Positions 10,745-20,640 of a stretch of 64,000 nucleotides of DNA are shown here, piece after piece. This stretch comes from Streblospio benedicti (Eukaryota; Annelida; Polychaeta; Spionida; Spionidae): NCBI GenBank assembly GCA_019095985.1, contig CM032664.1:51224352-51288351 (forward strand), in the 5' to 3' direction. Below the pieces are notes generated by a model. That model saw only the letters and a list, made by a program, of their open reading frames with translations. It was not told where the DNA came from and did not search any database. Each line of letters starts with the position of its first letter. Position 1 is the first letter of the stretch. The translations under genes and the position numbers were made by a program.

Positions 10745-11397
10745 TAAGCCTAATCAAGGAGGTCAACAGAAGGTGAACGTGAACACAAGTTAGAGGTTGT
10801 GACAGAGTTTTGATACTTAGGTGACATGTTGTCCAGTGGTGGAGGTTGTGATTAAGCTGCAACTGTCAGATGCAAAATTGCATTGGGTAAATTTCGTAAG
10901 TTCCTGCCAAACCAACATGGCACATTCCTTTATCTTCAAGAGGTAGAGTGTAATCCATCTGTGTACGCCGTGCATCATACGTCTAAGACATGGGTAACAT
11001 CTTCCAGTAATGTAGAGCAAACAAGAAGAAATGACAGAGCTATGATGATGGATGTGCGGTGTGGCGTCTGACAATGATATCAGTACAGATAGCCTTCTGT
11101 AGAAATTGTGCATCACAGATATTGAAAGTGCTTCGTAAAGGGAGACTGAGATTGCTACGTTAGGTTGAGCACAGCTCTGGCTGGATTAGCAAAGTAAGAA
11201 AACTTGAAATAAAAGGAAGGATAGGAAAGGGAAGACCAAAACAGACTTGGGATGCGGTCTTGTAGAAAGATCGGACATGGGTCTCATAGATCCTGGTGAC
11301 CGAAAAGCTTGGCGAGGATGATTGAGATGTAGACTGGGCAGCTAGGCCACACCCTCTAAATGAGGAATGATCAGGGCCTGCTCAAATAAACTTAGGA

Positions 11398-11442
<45 letters not shown>
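10745..11442 (+). pseudogene. LINE 3' end with GATT simple-repeat tail
   Basis: Degraded + strand coding for the C-terminal region found after the reverse transcriptase in many invertebrate LINEs: YLGDMLSSGGG, RCKIALGKFRKFLP, TWVTSSSNVEQTRRNDRAMM, then in shifted frames KLCITDIES, KGRIGKGRPKQTWD and DRTWVS. Several stops and frame changes are present. The sequence ends in about eleven GATT units (11401-11442), typical of the 3' microsatellite tail left by target-primed reverse transcription. It is 5'-truncated, with no endonuclease domain. Confidence 0.75.
11401..11442 (+). repeat. (GATT)n microsatellite, LINE 3' tail
   Basis: About 10.5 perfect GATT units directly after the LINE C-terminal remnant; see the preceding element. 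Confidence 0.85.
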
Positions 11443-11445
<3 letters not shown>

Positions 11446-11811
11446 TCTATTTTCATAATTCAATTTGTAATTACCTGATTTCAGCTGCAATAACATCGTT
11501 GAACTCACGGTTTGGAAAGTGTCAGTTTGAGTACTGGTAGGTTTTGGTACTTAAAACTTGTCTGTTTAAAAAACACTGCTTAAATCATTGCATATGAATC
11601 TGGCAGTTGATAGTTTCATGTCTTTGAATTCTAGTCGTGGCTTGCTTTCTTATTGTATAGTCTGAGTTGTATAGTCACAGGCAGGGACTCATCATCCATG
11701 CTTGGAACAAAGAAATACCTGTGCCATGAAATGAGTCATGAACATATTCCACCATTGAAACAACATATAGCAAGATCATCATTTTAAGGTGCATTTGTTT
11801 AGGCTCAATGT

Positions 11812-12036
11812 GTGAATAGAATACAAAGTCTGCCCTCTCCTACGCAATGGGGCTGGAAACACTGTACTGGCACGAGTCCACTATGGACAACTTTACCACC
11901 AGCAAGCAATTCTGTACAGGAGTTATTATGTTGTGGATGCAAAAAGGATTGCAATGTAATGTGCAAGTGTAAAAAAGCTAACTTAGAATGCACAGCTTTA
12001 TGTTTTTGTGATGGGAGTGCAACTGCAACTGACTGA
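11812..12036 (+). pseudogene. Cys-rich C-terminal domain (CXC-like) of a dispersed, mobile-like ORF
   Basis: A 74-residue frame with QSLPSPTQWGWKH, SPLWTTLPPAS and then a cysteine array ELLCCGCKKDCN, MCKCKKANLECT, ALCFC. A tail of this pattern (WGW, PxWTTLPxA, LLRCGCKKxC, CKCxxAxLxCTxLC) recurs in multicopy uncharacterised proteins of cnidarians and other marine invertebrates, from memory; its function is unknown to me. Here only the tail survives and the upstream body is not visible. The context, followed at once by inverted-repeat arms, suggests a mobile-element relic rather than a host gene. Confidence 0.5.
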
Positions 12037-12181
12037 ATATCTAGCTTAATAATCCATAACGGGAACCTACAGGCCGAAAAGTCAAAATCACTTCTGCAGA
12101 GAAGTGATAACACCTTTGGGGCCAGAAGCTGACAGAAGTGTGTCATTTTCTCTATGTTGACAGCATTAAATTGGGAGCGTG

Positions 12182-12813
12182 GCGTTGGAACAGATGCTTC
12201 TGTTTCATGCTTCCATTGCTTCAGAAAACGGCAGTGGCGGCCCGGTCTCATCTGTCAACTATAATCCTCCCAGAAAAGACTAGGCCAGAGCTAAGGTAAA
12301 AGACATTGGAATGCTGCAAATGCAAGAGGAAGCCACCAGACAGCCCCGAAAAGCGTGTAGATTGTGTGGATTGGTGCCACATAAGACGAAAAATAAAAAA
12401 TTTGGCCCATTCCGCGCCGAACCAGCCAAATCACGCACCAGATCACGCACATTCCACCCTGAAATGACAAATCGGTTTTTTTTGGAGGATCTGGAGTTAG
12501 GATCGGCCATGTGAAATGGGGGCCTTAACTGATTACCTATCCTCCATTTTCACATAGCCGATGCTAGGTTCACATGCTCAAGAATACGCCAGAAGATTAG
12601 TCACTTCCTGGTGGGTCATGGTCATTTTGGGTTCAAATTCGGAGTGGTCTGGCTGATTCTGTTAGGAATGGGGCACTTCTGGTTTTCTGAGTATTTTTTG
12701 CTTAACTGTTGCTTTGGGAGGATGTATAGTTGACAGATGAAAAGGAAAGTGCCGCCACCGCCGTTACAATCTGAAGCAATGAATGCACGAAACAGAAGCA
12801 TCTGTTCCAACAT
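12182..12813. repeat. Inverted repeat pair flanking a 440-bp centre
   Basis: The arm at 12182-12274 (starting GCGTTGGAACAGATGCTTCT) reappears inverted at 12716-12813, aligned over about 95 bp including TCATCTGTCAACTATA and ATCCTCCCA. Between them, an internal inverted motif CACATAGCCGATGCT (about 12554) pairs with GATCGGCCATGTG near 12500, and again with GCATCGGCTATGTG at 13277. This looks like overlapping inverted copies of one element. Confidence 0.65.
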
Positions 12814-12849
12814 CATCGGTTCCAACATTTGGGTTGTTCACAATGCTCC

Positions 12850-13360
12850 ATGATTAATGCTGTCTTCCTGGAGGAAATGACACATTTCTACCTGGTTCTG
12901 GCCCCCAAATCGTATTCACGTCTCTGGAGAAGTGATTTTGATTCTTTCGGCTTGTGGGCTTCCGATTTGGATTATTGAGTTGTTGATTTGGATCTTGTTT
13001 TTGCTTTTCTGGGTCGTCCGTGGGGCTAACTTGATCATCATTTAGGTCTTTCTGCTTAAGATGTGACATTGCTGACGATGTTCATGAAGACGTCCGCGTA
13101 TTTGGTGTGCTATTTCCGAATGGTTCCATGAGCCTGCTTTTTCATCCAGTCCATCAGAAAGGTCATTGACTACTAGTCACGTCGATCACATACGTGTTGG
13201 CCACGAAATATGCAGACGAGGCAACATAAAAAGGATGACAAATTTGTTTTCTCATTTCTTGCCTCCTTGAAGAAAGCATCGGCTATGTGAAAGGGGGGGG
13301 TATCATATATTCCTTTGTTTTGTTTAATGTAAACTTTCAAAGGTCTCCGCCGCCGCGGGC
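12850..13360. other. Tail of the composite repeat region, no gene seen
   Basis: Contains the third copy of the GCATCGGCTATGTG motif (13277) and a G tract, then the TTTAATGTAAACTTTC segment that is also present near 16508. The open frames here have no recognisable product. Confidence 0.4.
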
Positions 13361-14095
13361 CAATATGGTACCACACGACAGAACGATTTCAAATAGTTGA
13401 ATCTCAATTGTTTTCGGAGCATCCATTCTCTATAGTATATACTCGGCCGGAATCATCCGGCGTTAGAGGGAAGATTCTGAAAGATAGGCCACTCAAGCAG
13501 GGAACACTACGGCCGAAACCGAACAAGTGCCGGGACGATTGAAAGCCGATATAAAATGATATAAGTTTAAAATGTTTGAAGTTGCAAGAAACATTGAACA
13601 TTGCGGCAGATTGACGGGACTCGCACGGCAGAAATCGATACAGTGGCTTCAGCACGTCTGGACGAGTGCAGCCGGAGTACGGAATAGTTGTTATGTGGGA
13701 AGTGGTTGATTTGGGATTGGAATTCACAATCGGCTACAATCGGCTCCATGTTAATGGGGTATTAGAAGTCAGACGAACCATCACTGTACTGTACATTTTT
13801 AGAAAGACCATCACATTACTGTTGATAAGAACTTAGTTTGATTTTTCACAAATTAGACGTAGAGCTAACGATGTAAAATAGCACTAACATTTTATTACAC
13901 CATACTTATGACAATTGCTATAAAAACTGTATCCGTTCGATGATGGTATGAGTTTTATATTCGCATTTCAAAAATACATTTTTATTTGACTTTGTAACTA
14001 TTAAAAGTTCGTAAGTTACATTTCATGTGACAAAATGCATTAACTGCACGTAAAGAATGTCGTGATTTACATCACTTTTAGTGTCACAGTTTTGA
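13360..14095 (+). repeat. Dispersed repeat R2 (paralogous to 3025-3760)
   Basis: Same orientation and order of landmarks as R1, including the end GTGATTTACATCACTTTT before AGTGTCACAGTTTT. It diverges after TTTT at about 14093, which fixes the 3' boundary of the shared unit. It is followed by SINE sequence. Confidence 0.75.
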
Positions 14096-14144
14096 ATCCT
14101 TGGTCTTCAGGATTGTGTAGCATTGCATATAAAGATTTTACAGT

Positions 14145-14372
14145 TCCAAAAGCTAAGAAATTGAAGTCCCAAGCAGCGAACTGTTTACAAAGGTTAAAAC
14201 GGCTAAACAGTTGGGTTCGAATCCCACTGGTCTCAACACCCATCTTTTCAAAGGGGCATATATGGTCTGTTATCATCTCAACACAGAGGTCGTGGGTTCG
14301 AATCCCACATGGTCTCACAATTTTGGGGTCGTGAGTTCGAGTTTCATAAGGGCCACCCACTTGATATAGTAA
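14145..14372 (+). mobile_element. tRNA-derived SINE cluster
   Basis: Three copies of a tRNA-like B-box occur within 130 bp: GGGTTCGAATCCCACT at 14214, GGGTTCGAATCCCACA at 14295, and a diverged GAGTTCGAGTTTC near 14333. The matching A-box parts are weak and no cloverleaf with a full acceptor stem can be drawn, so these are not tRNA genes. The segments CCCAAGCAGCGAACTGT, ATCATCTCAACACAGAGGTC and GGGGTCGTGAGTTCGA are shared with the cluster at 30.95-31.5 kb. Confidence 0.7.
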
Positions 14373-14501
14373 ACCGGAAGTTTAAAGTTGTACAACCTGT
14401 CTTCAGCTATGTCTAAGGTTGGTAGAAATATGCTTGCTGAAAAGATGTGTGGGAGTTTGAAAATCTATTCGCAATAACCGGTAAAACACACACACACACA
14501 A

Positions 14502-14555
14502 CCAGTCAGCCAGCCAGCCAGCCAGGCAGCCAGCCAGGCAGCCAGGCAGCCACCC
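14502..14555 (+). repeat. (CAGC/CAGG)n microsatellite
   Basis: Imperfect 4-bp repeat of CAGC with CAGG variants, adjoining the CA tract that follows. Confidence 0.85.
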
Positions 14556-14585
14556 AGAAAGACACAGACATACACAGACATACAC

Positions 14586-14593
14586 ACAGACAC

Positions 14594-14659
<66 letters not shown>

Positions 14660-14660
14660 A
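14586..14660 (+). repeat. (CA)n microsatellite
   Basis: Nearly perfect CA dinucleotide tract of about 35 units. The long cysteine/valine-rich frames that it opens on both strands are artefacts of the repeat. Confidence 0.95.
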
Positions 14661-14665
14661 AATCA

Positions 14666-15032
14666 GTTATGAATAAGAGGCAAAATGTTAAGCTTTAAAT
14701 AACAACCATTGTAATGCGTTAGTAGCGAAGTTGATATTCTATTGACAATTAGTCGTAGTTTCAAATTCATGTGACGATCACTATGCAAGTCACACATCTA
14801 GACCTATGGTTGGTGAAATATCTTACTTTTACTTAGGCTATGGGCCGCCACATGCCTATATTCGGTTTACATTAATCTGTCAGCTATTATATGATCAACA
14901 TCAAATACCTATGTGGTATTCAAACATGAGTGACTATCAAAGAGAAGTGAAACACTATACTGTATTAGCTTACCAGTAAATTTTACTTTTGATACAGTGA
15001 GATATGTGGGTGGGTGTTACTTTGGCTCGTAT
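14666..15032 (+). repeat. Repeat block B (paralogous to 9395-9750)
   Basis: Starts directly after the CA tract and aligns with block A through to the shared CAGTGAGATAT, followed by a GTTACT(T/C)TGGCT end. Similarity is high enough to read by eye, with several small indels. Confidence 0.75.
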
Positions 15033-16900
15033 GTGTAGCTTCGGAAGTACTGCAGGTTGTGTGTATATCTGTTTTCTGCTTCCTCAACTAAATTGGGGGT
15101 ATTTTTGTTATCCACAACCCTGTCAGAGCATTCTCTTAACAGTAAGACGACCCGTATACTACTGTATTGCCGGATGGCAATCGCTGACACTAGCCACCAG
15201 CCACCTCCTTTTCAAGTGACATACACTCAAAACACACACACCTACTTGACAGATGCTCGGTTTGTATGGGCGATAATGCAACTTCCCTCATCAAAATGTG
15301 TTATGCATTAAACATTCACTAAACGGACTGATGAGGGATAAAAAAAACAATAATCACTGCAATCATATTTTATATTAAATTAACTTATATATTCCCCGGG
15401 TTCAAAGTTTCTAAAAGCTGTATACCAAAAATAAAGTATTGCATATACACCACAATCACAGATTTTGCTTCACACTAAAAATATCCTGGGTAACAAGAGT
15501 GTTTAATCACAGTCGATTCATGAAGTACAACGGCGGCATGATGACCTGAGAGTGGCACAAACTCGCCATTAATTATGATAGACAAGAGGAGGTCCATTCC
15601 CCCTCAGTGACAAGCCTAACACGGTAACAATATCCAGGTTTACGGAGAGCTCGCACCTCGGGCGGCAGTAATAGGGGCCTGAATGGGTGTCAAATGGAAT
15701 ATCAGTCATGTCAATGGGCGCTTATTACTATTGACGCCCGGATAACGGGGCTTTGTGTCAAGTGTAGGTACACGCTTGTGTTTCAGGGTCTTTCTGTTGC
15801 GATATTTTTGGTTTCCTCTGCACAGCACGAGTAATAGTGATGACACAAAAAGTGGATTTTAATGTAGGTTTCATATGGGAGGTAATAGAGGGTTTGTAGT
15901 TTCTGTCTTGAATCTGTAGAGACTAAGTTGGAATTTTGTTAGTTAGATATTTGAATAGTAATCAAATTAGTATCCATCGATACAGAAAAAGTGGAAGATA
16001 GCCTAAAAAATGAGATCATCTGTTGCGCTGTGAAGCAACACAACTTTCGTAAGTATTGGAGTTTATTTCCGCTTTGTCCAGAAACAGTGGTGTTTTTTTT
16101 ACACACACCATTGTATGGTCGACAGTAAATTCACATGAAAAATAAAATGCTCGAAAATATGTGCATGCTGCTTGTATAGTTTTCAAGATTACCTGAAATC
16201 TTAGATACGTTTGCCCACGTTTTACAGATTGGTTGCGCACGGAAAGCTAATTCACTGCTATGATAATATTCAAGTAAATTTATCCAATATTCGTGGATAG
16301 ATTATTAAAGAAAAAGCTTGCAGGTGCACGTGTTCACATTATGATGCATGATGATCTTGGGAATCGTGTATGCACAGTAGGTCTTCTGGGACACGTAACA
16401 ATAAACTGATGTTGAGTTGCTGGGATAACTTCTCATTTGAAAGGAACCTCGGCTGAATTCACTAATTGAATACCTTACTGCATAATGTTATATATCCTTT
16501 CGTTTTATTTAATGTAAACTCTCGAACAAAGCTCAATGCATTACTTTGATAGTATGTGATTTGCCTTTTCTTTTTATAGGGAGAGGCACATTTGGGACGT
16601 GCAGCTTACCCGTGGTTAGCCCGGTTGCTCGCTTTGTGGACAATGTACAGCCCTTTAGCGTGCGATGGTTTAGATCGGCTAGCTGTCGTAGTATCAATAT
16701 GATAAGGGACAACGACGTTTTGTCGGAGCCTTTAGTGGTCATGTGCCTCATGAGCGAAGTTTTCATAAACTGGCTGAAGCCAAGTCGATTGAGCACGGAT
16801 AATACATTTTAGAAAATATGACATCGAAATAAGACATAATTTTATTATTATACACAGACTTTAGCATAGTACCTTCTTTGCTACAACGATATGCATGTAT
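15033..16900. other. Non-coding stretch with one GC-richer island
   Basis: No gene is recognised. The part 15515-15795 is GC-richer than its surroundings, has few stop-free frames, and contains homeodomain-type CCATTAATTATG and GCGCTTATTACTATTGAC; it may be a conserved non-coding element, which only a cross-species alignment can show. A fragment of the TTTAATGTAAACT repeat lies at 16508. Confidence 0.3.
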
Positions 16901-16914
16901 GCGAAATTCGTAGG

Positions 16915-17365
16915 CTAAGTCAAAAGTGCTCAGAGAGCACAGCGTCGCTATAACAACGTTGACTTATGGGCAATAAAGATGTTAAGTAAAATGTTGTGGA
17001 AATCTTGATTAAAAGTACACAATTACAATGCATGTAATCAGCCACAAATACTCTGTATGCGACTGTCTATTAATATTGGCTTCGTCATGCTAAATAGTGA
17101 TCTTGTAGTAGCAAACTACACCAAGTAGACTTTTGCTGCTGTTGCAATATTGATCCGCGATTGTGCATTAATACTAGTAAGAATGTCGAAAATGGACCAT
17201 AAAAGGCCTTGTGGAAAGCACACTTTAATTGGGCAAGTGCACAATATTGAGTCACTTTGTTGTCTCCTCATACCACATAGTTGTGTAAAGTTTGAACAAA
17301 ATCGGTTTATCAGTAAATGCTCTAGCTTATCAGGAGACAAACATACACAAATACCTATAGTTAGT
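16915..17365 (-). repeat. Dispersed repeat family D, copy 1 (inverted)
   Basis: In reverse complement it reads ACTGATAAACCGATTTTG, CAAACTTTACACAA, CCAATTAAAGTGTGCTTTCC and then CATCTTTATTGCCC, GTCAACGTTGTTATAGCGAC, CTCTCTGAGCACTTTT. The same modules in the same order occur at 19165-19650 and 56930-57630. Non-coding; terminal repeats were not found. Confidence 0.7.
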
Positions 17366-17867
17366 TAGTTACAAACGAACAAAACGCAAGGCTTTGCTTC
17401 AGCAGCTGAAACGATGCAGTTAAGTCTAGATGTATAACATGTATAATGTAGAGCATTTGTTAATGTTTCATCTGCATATCGTCTACTTAGACGAAATTAC
17501 ATGTATATATGAAACAGACTGTAGTATCACATATTTTCCGAGAACAATGAAATTACATGAAAATCCAATTAATTTTCCAAAATGATGTGCCTGTTATTCG
17601 AGTGCGTTTTACGTAGAAGACACATCGGGGACACCACTATAATTGTTTGTTTGTCATTTGGAGCGACAACTAATTACATTTTTCTGACGAAGGGCACTTG
17701 TGTGTGATCGAAGATTAATCGAGGAATGCTTGCAGCTGCTCCAACAGACTATATACATGATAGCTTTATAAATCTTTTTTCTGATTCTTTCCTATGAGTG
17801 TTTACCGTAGTGGTAAATGCTCTGATTACATCGTCGTTAGTGTTTGAGATTCACATTGCTTGTCTGT

Positions 17868-17982
17868 GCCATGAACCCCAGCATCATGGGAGGGTGTGTG
17901 TGGTATGTCAGCTACAATGATTACAAACTCTATACCATACAAACCATACATACACCCTTCTATGATGCTGGGGTCCATGGTG
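17868..17982. repeat. Foldback (hairpin) element
   Basis: CATGAACCCCAGCATCAT and following GGGAGGGTGTGTGTGG pair with the inverted ATGATGCTGGGGTCCATG region ending near 17980. The arms are about 40 bp with a short AT-rich loop. It resembles a MITE-like foldback; no target duplication was assigned. Confidence 0.6.
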
Positions 17983-18104
17983 TGTGCAAACGTACTTTTG
18001 GAAGTAATAAAACACAGACACTTAAGATGCCAACGTCCGTTACACATATAAGCACTTACATTGATGCATTGCCTTTTCGGTTTGTAAAAATATATTTGAC
18101 TAAT

Positions 18105-18320
18105 TAAGCTGCCGCTTCCTGAGCCTTTTCACACACGCTGGCTAATTAATTACAGCCATGCATCAATCTGAAGTAGAGACTAACGCGTGCAGACAGTGAA
18201 GATCACGTCGCCCAATGACTCCGACATCTCCCTTGATTGAGGAGAGACCTTGGCAGCTCTGACGGTAGCTACTCATGCATGAAGGTCTCCTCCACGTTTT
18301 GGCGTGACAGGAGACGTGGG
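18105..18320. other. GC-richer non-coding island
   Basis: Contains CTAATTAATTACAGCC and a local palindromic pair GGAGAGACCTTGG / GAAGGTCTCCTCC. It stands out from the flanking AT-rich DNA, but has no ORF. A possible regulatory element; weak support. Confidence 0.2.
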
Positions 18321-18909
18321 ATATTTTTAATGTCACTCTAGTCTAAATGTAAATTGGGGATTAAGTGTAAAATTGAATGTGATGTCAAGCTTTAAAACGT
18401 GCAATCATATATTGCCTAGTTTCTCGGTAACAAAAAATGAGTGTTGATAGAGATATGGGGCAGGTTCACGGTGACCTTAAGCTATTAAATGAGAATAGAT
18501 GAGGCTCTATTCTGGAGGGATATTTCGGAGTGGATGTGTGCGTAGGCAGGTGTTTTATCTGTGGTAGAAGTCTGATGCATTGTTTTAAAACTGTGAATTT
18601 GAAACTTTTTGAATGGTCATCCCCTTTGGACAATGCAGTACTGAGTTCGCTGGTAAGATATCATGGTATTAGCATAGCAGCTGATAGCTGTGGTAAAAAC
18701 ACTTCATTATTATACGCAAAATTATTAAGATGTGTATTAGTGTCAACCAGACCGGTGGCTTGACTAGAAAAGTTTCAGTGCACCATATCAATTCATACAA
18801 ATAGACACAAATTCATTATTATTTAAATAAATATACATTAGTTGTCAGCGTGCATAATAGTAGTACAGCGTGCGTGGATGTTAGATGCTTTCTAAACATG
18901 GTTGAAGTA

Positions 18910-18990
18910 CAAATCTTTATCTTCCACGAGCAACGTTATTCCAGCGACACTGTGGTCTCTGAGCACTTTCGATCTAGTTATCTTTGTTTC
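18910..18990 (+). repeat. Dispersed repeat family D, partial copy
   Basis: Only the module with ATCTTTATC, ACGAGCAACGTT and CTCTGAGCACTTTCG is present, lying just ahead of the fuller copy at 19165. Confidence 0.55.
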
Positions 18991-19164
18991 TATATACATG
19001 TGTATGCAGTTTTTACTCAGTTTATATCAATATTCCCGTATGTTCACCCGTGCTTACATACTTATGGTGTTGATGAGTAGCTATTGTGGCCACTTGGGAC
19101 CGATTGGTAATTGCGACGCTTCAGCTGCTGAGGCAAAGTCTTATGTTTCGTTTGTTTGTAACTG

Positions 19165-19650
19165 ACTATGTATGTTTGTATGTATGCCTCTGGAAAAGCT
19201 AGAGCGTTTACTGATAAACCAATTTCGTCCAAACTTTACTTAACTTTGAGGTACGAGTCGACACCAAAGTGATTCAATTTTTGACACTTTGTCAATTAAA
19301 ATGTGCTTTCCACAGAGCCATTTAAAGTCCATTTTCGTCCATTTTCGTCATTCTTTCTAGTATTGAATGCACAATGAAAACCGATATCACAGCCAGCAGC
19401 AAATGTCTATTTGGTCCCGTTTGCTCTGTGCTGATGGGCTGGGATATCGTTCCACTTGGTATGGAAGAGTCACTATTATTATTCGACATTGGTGGCGCAC
19501 ATATCATTTGTGGCTGATTACATACATGTACATACTAAATGTGAATTTTTATTCAAGATTTTCATAAAGTTTATAGTAAACAGTCAACATTGTTCTAGCG
19601 GCGCTGTGCTCTCTGAACACCTTTGATCTAGTTATTGCCGATTTACTGAC
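19165..19650 (+). repeat. Dispersed repeat family D, copy 2
   Basis: Modules in order: GCTAGAGCGTTTACTGATAA, CAAACTTTACTTAACTTTG, CAATTAAAATGTGCTTTCCA, then about 250 bp later CAACATTGTTCTAGCGGCG and CTCTCTGAACACCTTTGATC. Same order as the copies at 16.9 kb (inverted) and 56.9 kb. Confidence 0.7.
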
Positions 19651-20279
19651 GCTAACCGAAATCTCTTGTCATATTTGAGAGTATGACCACGGGCACAGGG
19701 TTATTATGATATGAAATGGTCACGAAGCACTATGGATGGTAGTATAACGCATATGATTTTTACATAATTATGAAAAGCACCTTGCACATCACTGAGATCT
19801 AGGCAATAATGTGCCCACATCTAATACACGAACATAGGAAAAGATGGTGTAATGCCTCTGAACAAGCGGTTTCATGGCATTCAAAGATGTTGTTTTCTTG
19901 ATAAACTATCCGAAAAGGCCCGTGTAATGAGGAATATTATGCAGATTTTATTGAGATAGGCAGATATTTGCAACTGTTTAGCGTTTTTCCTCGCATGCTG
20001 TCACATCAACCACATCACAACAGGTCGTTTGTATGTTAAAAGTGGTGAGCTCGGCACGAATGTACTTTGCCCCAGTCTGACATTCAAGAACGGTGAACAC
20101 GAATAAGGCGTGGCACTTTCTATGCGTGGGTGTATTCTCCAAAATTCACACTGAAACTTGTATTCGGGTACATTCGGGTTCGTGGTGTGTGTGACGATCA
20201 AGTCTCAGCGTGCCAATCATTCATGGCAAATCAATGCTGATTTTGTACAATCTATCAAAAGGCCCACGCAGCCACATAC

Positions 20280-20640
20280 TCAAGACCCATGAATATGCGA
20301 AGGATTCTAAATACCCCGGATCACGTGTGGGTAACTCACAGAAAGGCATGACAAGCTGTAAGTGGAATGTCCCAAATCTGAAACCAAAACTGAAGAAAAG
20401 ATTTCCATTACGACTATATGGAAGTGAAAGTTGTTCTATGACGAAAGCCAAGGTAAAAGATGCAATGGCACATATGCACGCACACTGTATGAACGCTCTA
20501 GGCATTCAATGGACCCGGAGGCTACACATTACCAAGCAGCTTTATGGTAAGCTTCCATCGTTGGGTGACATATATAGAAAACGCCAGTTGGTGGGATGGT
20601 TTCGCCATTTTACTGATAATTCCCGAAGATACTAAGTAAT
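20280..20640 (+). pseudogene. LINE C-terminal remnant
   Basis: The + strand frame reads KYPGSRVGNSQKGMT, then FPLRLYGSESCSMTKAKVK, AMAHMHAHCMNALGIQW, HITKQLYGKLPSL and RKRQLVGWFRHF. This is the stretch after the reverse transcriptase palm in many invertebrate LINEs (family: KYLGS, LLYGSESWTMT, YTRMLR, ITNxxLYGxLPxLS, RRLRLAGHCFR). Divergence is strong, and the enzyme core and 3' tail are not visible. Confidence 0.7.

Noticed and set aside
14214-14345. Possible tRNA genes (perfect B-box sequences)
   Set aside because: No acceptor stem or anticodon arm can be paired, and the same words recur at 31 kb in SINE units, so they are SINE-derived.
14403-14698. Long Cys/Val-rich and Thr/His-rich frames on both strands
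   Set aside because: They are products of the (CA)n and (CAGC)n microsatellites, not proteins.
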